DNA of 9,597 nucleotides from Candidatus Symbiobacter sp. (GTDB taxonomy: Bacteria; Pseudomonadota; Alphaproteobacteria; Elsterales; Elsteraceae), in assembly GCA_030054015.1 (NCBI GenBank), contig JASGCR010000062.1, positions 1 through 9,597 on the forward strand, in the 5' to 3' direction. This document shows, one piece after another, positions 6,938 to 9,597 of the stretch. Position 1 is the first letter of the stretch; each line of letters starts with the position of its first letter. The notes beneath the pieces were generated by a model. That model was not told the DNA's origin, searched no databases, and worked only from the letters and a program-made list of their open reading frames with translations. The translations under genes and the position numbers were made by a program.

Positions 6938-8101
6938 TCATTGAAACCCCCGCAACAACGTCACTCCCCGCGCCCCCAGATTCAACCGTCCAATCCGCGG
7001 CCAGACCCCCATCAATTGCGCGGGTACCCGCGTCGCCATCGCCAGGGCGGTGGCGGTATCGCAAATCCCGGCTTGCACCAAATTCACCACCGACCCGGCC
7101 AGATCAATATGCGCTCCGGCCAGGGAACCGGCTTGGTTCACCAACCGCCCATCCTCCACCCGAATCACTTCGCCGTAAATTTCGTAATGATCGGGGCCGC
7201 CAATGGTGGCCATGGCATCCGACACCACCATCATTAAATCCGCGGCCGGGCGGGCGCGAATCGCCAGCCGCAAGGATGTCGCGGCGACATGGTGCAAATC
7301 GGCAATCACGCCGCACACCAAATGACTGTCCAGGGCGGCACCAACTAACCCAGGGGCGCGGCTGTGCCAACCCGACATGCCGTTGAACAGATGGGTGACG
7401 GCGCGTGCGCCCTCGGCCTCGGCGCGGCGGAGATCGGCTTCGCTGGCATCGGAATGCCCCAACGCCACCACCACCCCCATCGCGGCCAATTCGGCCACCA
7501 CGCCAGGGGCGACGCATTCGGGGGCCAGAGTCACCATGGTTGGGATTCCCTGCGACCGCATTTGGCGCAGGATGTTCCGCGTCACTTCATCAAATGGGCG
7601 GATAAATTTCTCCAGATGCGCCCCTTTGCGAGCGGGGTTAATATGCGGCCCCTCGAAATGCACCCCGGCCAGTCCGTCCAACCCTTGGTGCCAGGCATCC
7701 GACATGGCATCGGCGGCGCGTTGCATCTGGTCGGCTTGATCGGTGATAAAGGTTGGCATAATCCAAGCCGTGCCACGGGCGCGATGGGCGGCAATGATTT
7801 GCGCAATGCCCGCGACGGTTGGGCTGGTGTTAAACATCACGCCGCCGCCGCCATTGACTTGCACATCCAACAAGCCAGGCGCGGCGATGCCTTTATATTT
7901 GATGATGGGCGGCGAATCCGGCGCAGACAACACCGCGTTGGCATCGCTGATCTGTTGAATCACCCCGCCTTCGTCGATCAAAATGGCGCGGTGGGCAGCC
8001 AATTCCGCGCCATCAAACAGCCAGGCTGGCAAAAACCAGGTCGGGCGTTCCGGCGGCAAAAACAAGCACCCATTCGTCTGAGACACGTCCTTTGTCACCA
8101 T
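6938..8101 (-). CDS. nagA: N-acetylglucosamine-6-phosphate deacetylase
   Basis: NagA hydrolyses GlcNAc-6-phosphate to glucosamine-6-phosphate and acetate in the cytoplasm, in amino-sugar catabolism and wall recycling. The 387-residue length is normal. Amidohydrolase motifs in order: PGLLDVQVNGGGG (75-87, the NagA form that lacks the HxH of other amidohydrolases), HFEGPHINPARKGAH (148-162, metal ligand Glu150), GHSDA (His216), THLFNGM (His237), IADLHHV (266-272, substrate contacts), the catalytic Asp295 in VSDAMATIGG, and SLAGA (326-330). ATG 8101 has GGA 7 nt upstream. It lies 12 bp after the ROK kinase stop, so kinase then deacetylase form an operon. No nagB or transporter is visible in the window. 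It is followed by the ATPase gene on the same strand after about 100 bp, with no clear terminator, so read-through into that gene is possible. Confidence 0.95.
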   Translation of the reverse strand: MVTKDVSQTNGCLFLPPERPTWFLPAWLFDGAELAAHRAILIDEGGVIQQISDANAVLSAPDSPPIIKYKGIAAPGLLDVQVNGGGGVMFNTSPTVAGIAQIIAAHRARGTAWIMPTFITDQADQMQRAADAMSDAWHQGLDGLAGVHFEGPHINPARKGAHLEKFIRPFDEVTRNILRQMRSQGIPTMVTLAPECVAPGVVAELAAMGVVVALGHSDASEADLRRAEAEGARAVTHLFNGMSGWHSRAPGLVGAALDSHLVCGVIADLHHVAATSLRLAIRARPAADLMMVVSDAMATIGGPDHYEIYGEVIRVEDGRLVNQAGSLAGAHIDLAGSVVNLVQAGICDTATALAMATRVPAQLMGVWPRIGRLNLGARGVTLLRGFQ

Positions 8102-8113
8102 GATGATCCAAAT

Positions 8114-9133
8114 TTAGCTCATTTGATGGGCGAGCCAAGCGGCCCCGCGCACACCGCTATGGGCGCCAAATTTTCCGACGCGGATGGCGGGCGGCTGCAA
8201 AGTCTTAAACGAAATTTTCGCCAAACGCGCCGCCACCAATGGCGGCAAATTTTCGATATGCGACAAGCCGCCGCCAATCACGATCACATCGGGGTCTGTC
8301 GCCAATTGAATCGCCAGGGCCAATTCCCCCAACAAATCCAGCCATAATTCAAAGGCTTTGACCAATGTGGGATCGGCCTCGACCGAGGTGGCGGCGGCGG
8401 CGATTTCGGCGGCGGTTAAGTTTTGCCCGCTAAAATGCGTACCAAGCCGCGCCAGGCCTGGCCCCGATACCAACGTCTCGATACACCCCACCCGCCCACA
8501 GCCGCAAGGGGTTTCGGTCAAAGATGCCGCCTCGCGCAGCAGGCGGGTACAACTGAGGCGCATGTGACCGACTTCGCTGGTCATGAGACTGGCCGTCCCA
8601 TTATGTCCGTTATGGAGTTTCTGGTTCAGACACAGCCCCCCCCCCACGCCGGTACCCAGAATCAAGCCAAAGACCGTCGCGCATCCCGCCCCCGCCCCGC
8701 CATTGGCTTCGGACAAAGTAAACAGGCCGGAATCATTGCCCATCGCCACCATACGCCCTAATTTGGCCGCCAAATCGCGGCGAAACGGTTTGCCATTGGC
8801 GGGCAGATTGGCGGTCGAGGCCAGGCCGGTATGGGCATCAATCACCCCCGGTACGCCGATCCCGATGCTCAGTTTTGGCTGATTCGCGTCCGTTTTTGGC
8901 ATCAAACCCGATTGCGCCGCCGTCTCGTCGAGCCATTCTCCGGCTTCGCCCATTTTATCGAGCAGGCTTGGGTAATCGAGTCCGCGTATGACCCATCTTT
9001 GACGGGAAATTTCGTTCAACTGGCCATCGAACAAGGCCGCTTCTAATTTGCTGCCGCCCAAATCCATGCCGCCAATCGCCGCACGGGTGGGGGCTGCCGA
9101 GGGGGGTGAAGATAAATTTGCCGTCACAATCAA
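8114..9133 (-). CDS. ROK-family sugar kinase, probable N-acetylglucosamine kinase
   Basis: This 339-residue ROK protein has MDLGGSK (23-29, phosphate 1), GVPGVID (93-99), catalytic Asp134 in MGNDSG, phosphate 2 ILGTGVGGGL (158-167), EVGH (187-190) and the ROK zinc site built by His190 with Cys210, Cys212 and Cys217 (CGCGRVGCIE). There is no N-terminal helix-turn-helix, so it is a kinase rather than an Mlc/NagC repressor. The EVGH and CxCGxxGCxE style plus the adjacent nagA favour phosphorylation of GlcNAc to GlcNAc-6-phosphate, but glucose, fructose or ManNAc kinases share these motifs. The start is ambiguous: TTG 9133 (AAGG 4-5 nt upstream) or GTG 9127; Met23 lies too close to the phosphate loop. 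A ten-G run encodes V163-G166 in the phosphate 2 motif. The gene starts 135 bp from the stem-loop repeat array. Confidence 0.88.
   Translation of the reverse strand: MIVTANLSSPPSAAPTRAAIGGMDLGGSKLEAALFDGQLNEISRQRWVIRGLDYPSLLDKMGEAGEWLDETAAQSGLMPKTDANQPKLSIGIGVPGVIDAHTGLASTANLPANGKPFRRDLAAKLGRMVAMGNDSGLFTLSEANGGAGAGCATVFGLILGTGVGGGLCLNQKLHNGHNGTASLMTSEVGHMRLSCTRLLREAASLTETPCGCGRVGCIETLVSGPGLARLGTHFSGQNLTAAEIAAAATSVEADPTLVKAFELWLDLLGELALAIQLATDPDVIVIGGGLSHIENLPPLVAARLAKISFKTLQPPAIRVGKFGAHSGVRGAAWLAHQMS
8636..8645. repeat. Ten-base C/G homopolymer inside the ROK kinase gene
   Basis: A run of ten C on the plus strand (ten G on the coding strand) encodes the last base of Val163 and Gly164-Gly166 of the GTGVGGG phosphate motif. 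One base gained or lost would frameshift the kinase. The frame is intact as given. Confidence 0.9.
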
Positions 9134-9268
9134 TCTGCCTTTGATTCGTTATTTTAAACCGCATCAAATCGCCCAAATATCGCGGGCGCAGGTCAGTTTA
9201 GCATAAAACCAGGCCACATCATGCCATAATTCGTGGCGATGCTTACCACCCCTCAATATTAAAAGGAA
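9134..9268. other. Leader region upstream of the ROK kinase-nagA operon
   Basis: This gene-free 135 bp must hold the operon's promoter unless it reads from beyond the window. I see no convincing -35/-10 pair and no clear operator palindrome; the sequence mixes AT-rich patches with GC-rich ones. It separates the kinase start from the repeat array. Confidence 0.4.
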
Positions 9269-9597
9269 GAGCGTCATTACCCGCCGCACTGTCCGTTATC
9301 CACGAACAGCGCGAGTTGGGTAATCCCCCAGAAGGATTATTCCCCAAAACAGGAGCGTCATTACCCGCCACATTATCCGTTTACGGATAATGTGAGTCGG
9401 GTAATCCCCCAGGAGTTTTGTTCCCAAAAAAAGAGCGTCATTACCCGCCACATTATCCGTTGACGGATAATGTGAGTCGGGTAATCCCCCAGGAGTTTTG
9501 TTCCCAAAAAAAGAGCGTCATTACCCGCCACATTATCCGTTGACGGATAATGTGAGTCGGGTAATCCCCCAGGAGTATTATTCCTTAAAACTCCTGG
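9269..9597. repeat. Tandem array of 80-84 bp stem-loop units
   Basis: GAGCGTCATTACCCG recurs at 9269, 9353, 9433 and 9513 (spacings 84, 80, 80). The second and third units are identical over 80 bp except for one loop base (9382 T, 9462 G). Each unit has a hairpin: 9277-9323, 9361-9404, 9441-9484 and 9521-9564. In the last three the outer stem is TTACCCG/CGGGTAA, the inner stem is 12 bp (CACATTATCCGT with its complement) and C faces AGT in an internal loop. Each hairpin is followed by a TCCCCCAG-rich tail with a run of A, which on the minus strand puts a T-run just after the hairpin. It is not a CRISPR array: units are too long and there are no distinct spacers. A REP/MITE-like family is the likeliest class; no transposase is in the window. 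Confidence 0.92.
9569..9597. repeat. Inverted repeat at the right edge, likely start of an opposite-orientation copy
   Basis: CCAGGAGT (9569-9576) and ACTCCTGG (9590-9597) are perfect 8-bp complements around a 13-nt loop. ACTCCTGG is also the start of the reverse complement of the unit tail (ACTCCTGGGGGATTACCC), so the sequence beyond the edge may be a further unit in opposite orientation. Confidence 0.5.

Noticed and set aside
7364..8347. Long open frame of 327 codons on the plus strand opposite nagA
   Set aside because: It is antisense to a clearly conserved nagA and to the kinase 3' end. Its translation is His/Arg/Gly-rich with no family motif, as expected of a GC-rich shadow frame.
9269..9597. 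CRISPR array
   Set aside because: Units of 80-84 bp are repeated in full with almost no variable spacer, and each is a palindrome; no cas gene is in the window.

Overview
The window looks like chromosomal DNA from a moderately GC-rich Gram-negative bacterium, most likely an alphaproteobacterium. This is inferred from the protein styles: a CorC-type CBS protein without a DUF21 membrane domain directly behind ybeY, a PTR1-like SDR, and a nagA/ROK pair. No rRNA or tRNA is present to settle taxonomy. Coding density is high, with eight convincing protein genes. The only stretch over 300 bp without a gene is at the right end.

Left part (1-1819): on the minus strand, ybeY (rRNA-processing endoribonuclease) overlaps corC (CBS-pair protein) by 4 bp. 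A stem-loop repeat sits past the corC stop at the window edge. Next (1820-2620, minus) is a short-chain dehydrogenase of the pteridine-reductase type, with a 9-bp minisatellite near its N-terminus. It is divergent from a plus-strand pair (2697-4719): a YihY/BrkB-family inner-membrane protein followed 16 bp later by a class I/II aminotransferase.

Middle (4732-6836 or 6875, minus): a tightly coupled two-gene unit, an SMC/ABC-like AAA ATPase followed 2 bp later by a DUF4276/TOPRIM-like acidic-motif protein. The centre of the ATPase gene is strikingly AT-rich against its neighbours. The architecture matches ATPase plus nuclease-like pairs common in defence islands. It is the best candidate for an accessory, possibly antiphage, system.

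Right part (6938-9133, minus): a ROK-family sugar kinase followed by nagA, 12 bp apart, an amino-sugar (GlcNAc) phosphorylation and deacetylation operon. Upstream of it (9269-9597) is a tandem array of 80-84 bp units, each with a long stem-loop. The stems show compensatory changes, and a conserved ACT/G asymmetric internal loop also occurs in the solitary copy at the left edge. These copies define a dispersed, structure-conserved palindromic repeat family. The last bases of the window look like the beginning of a further copy in the opposite orientation.
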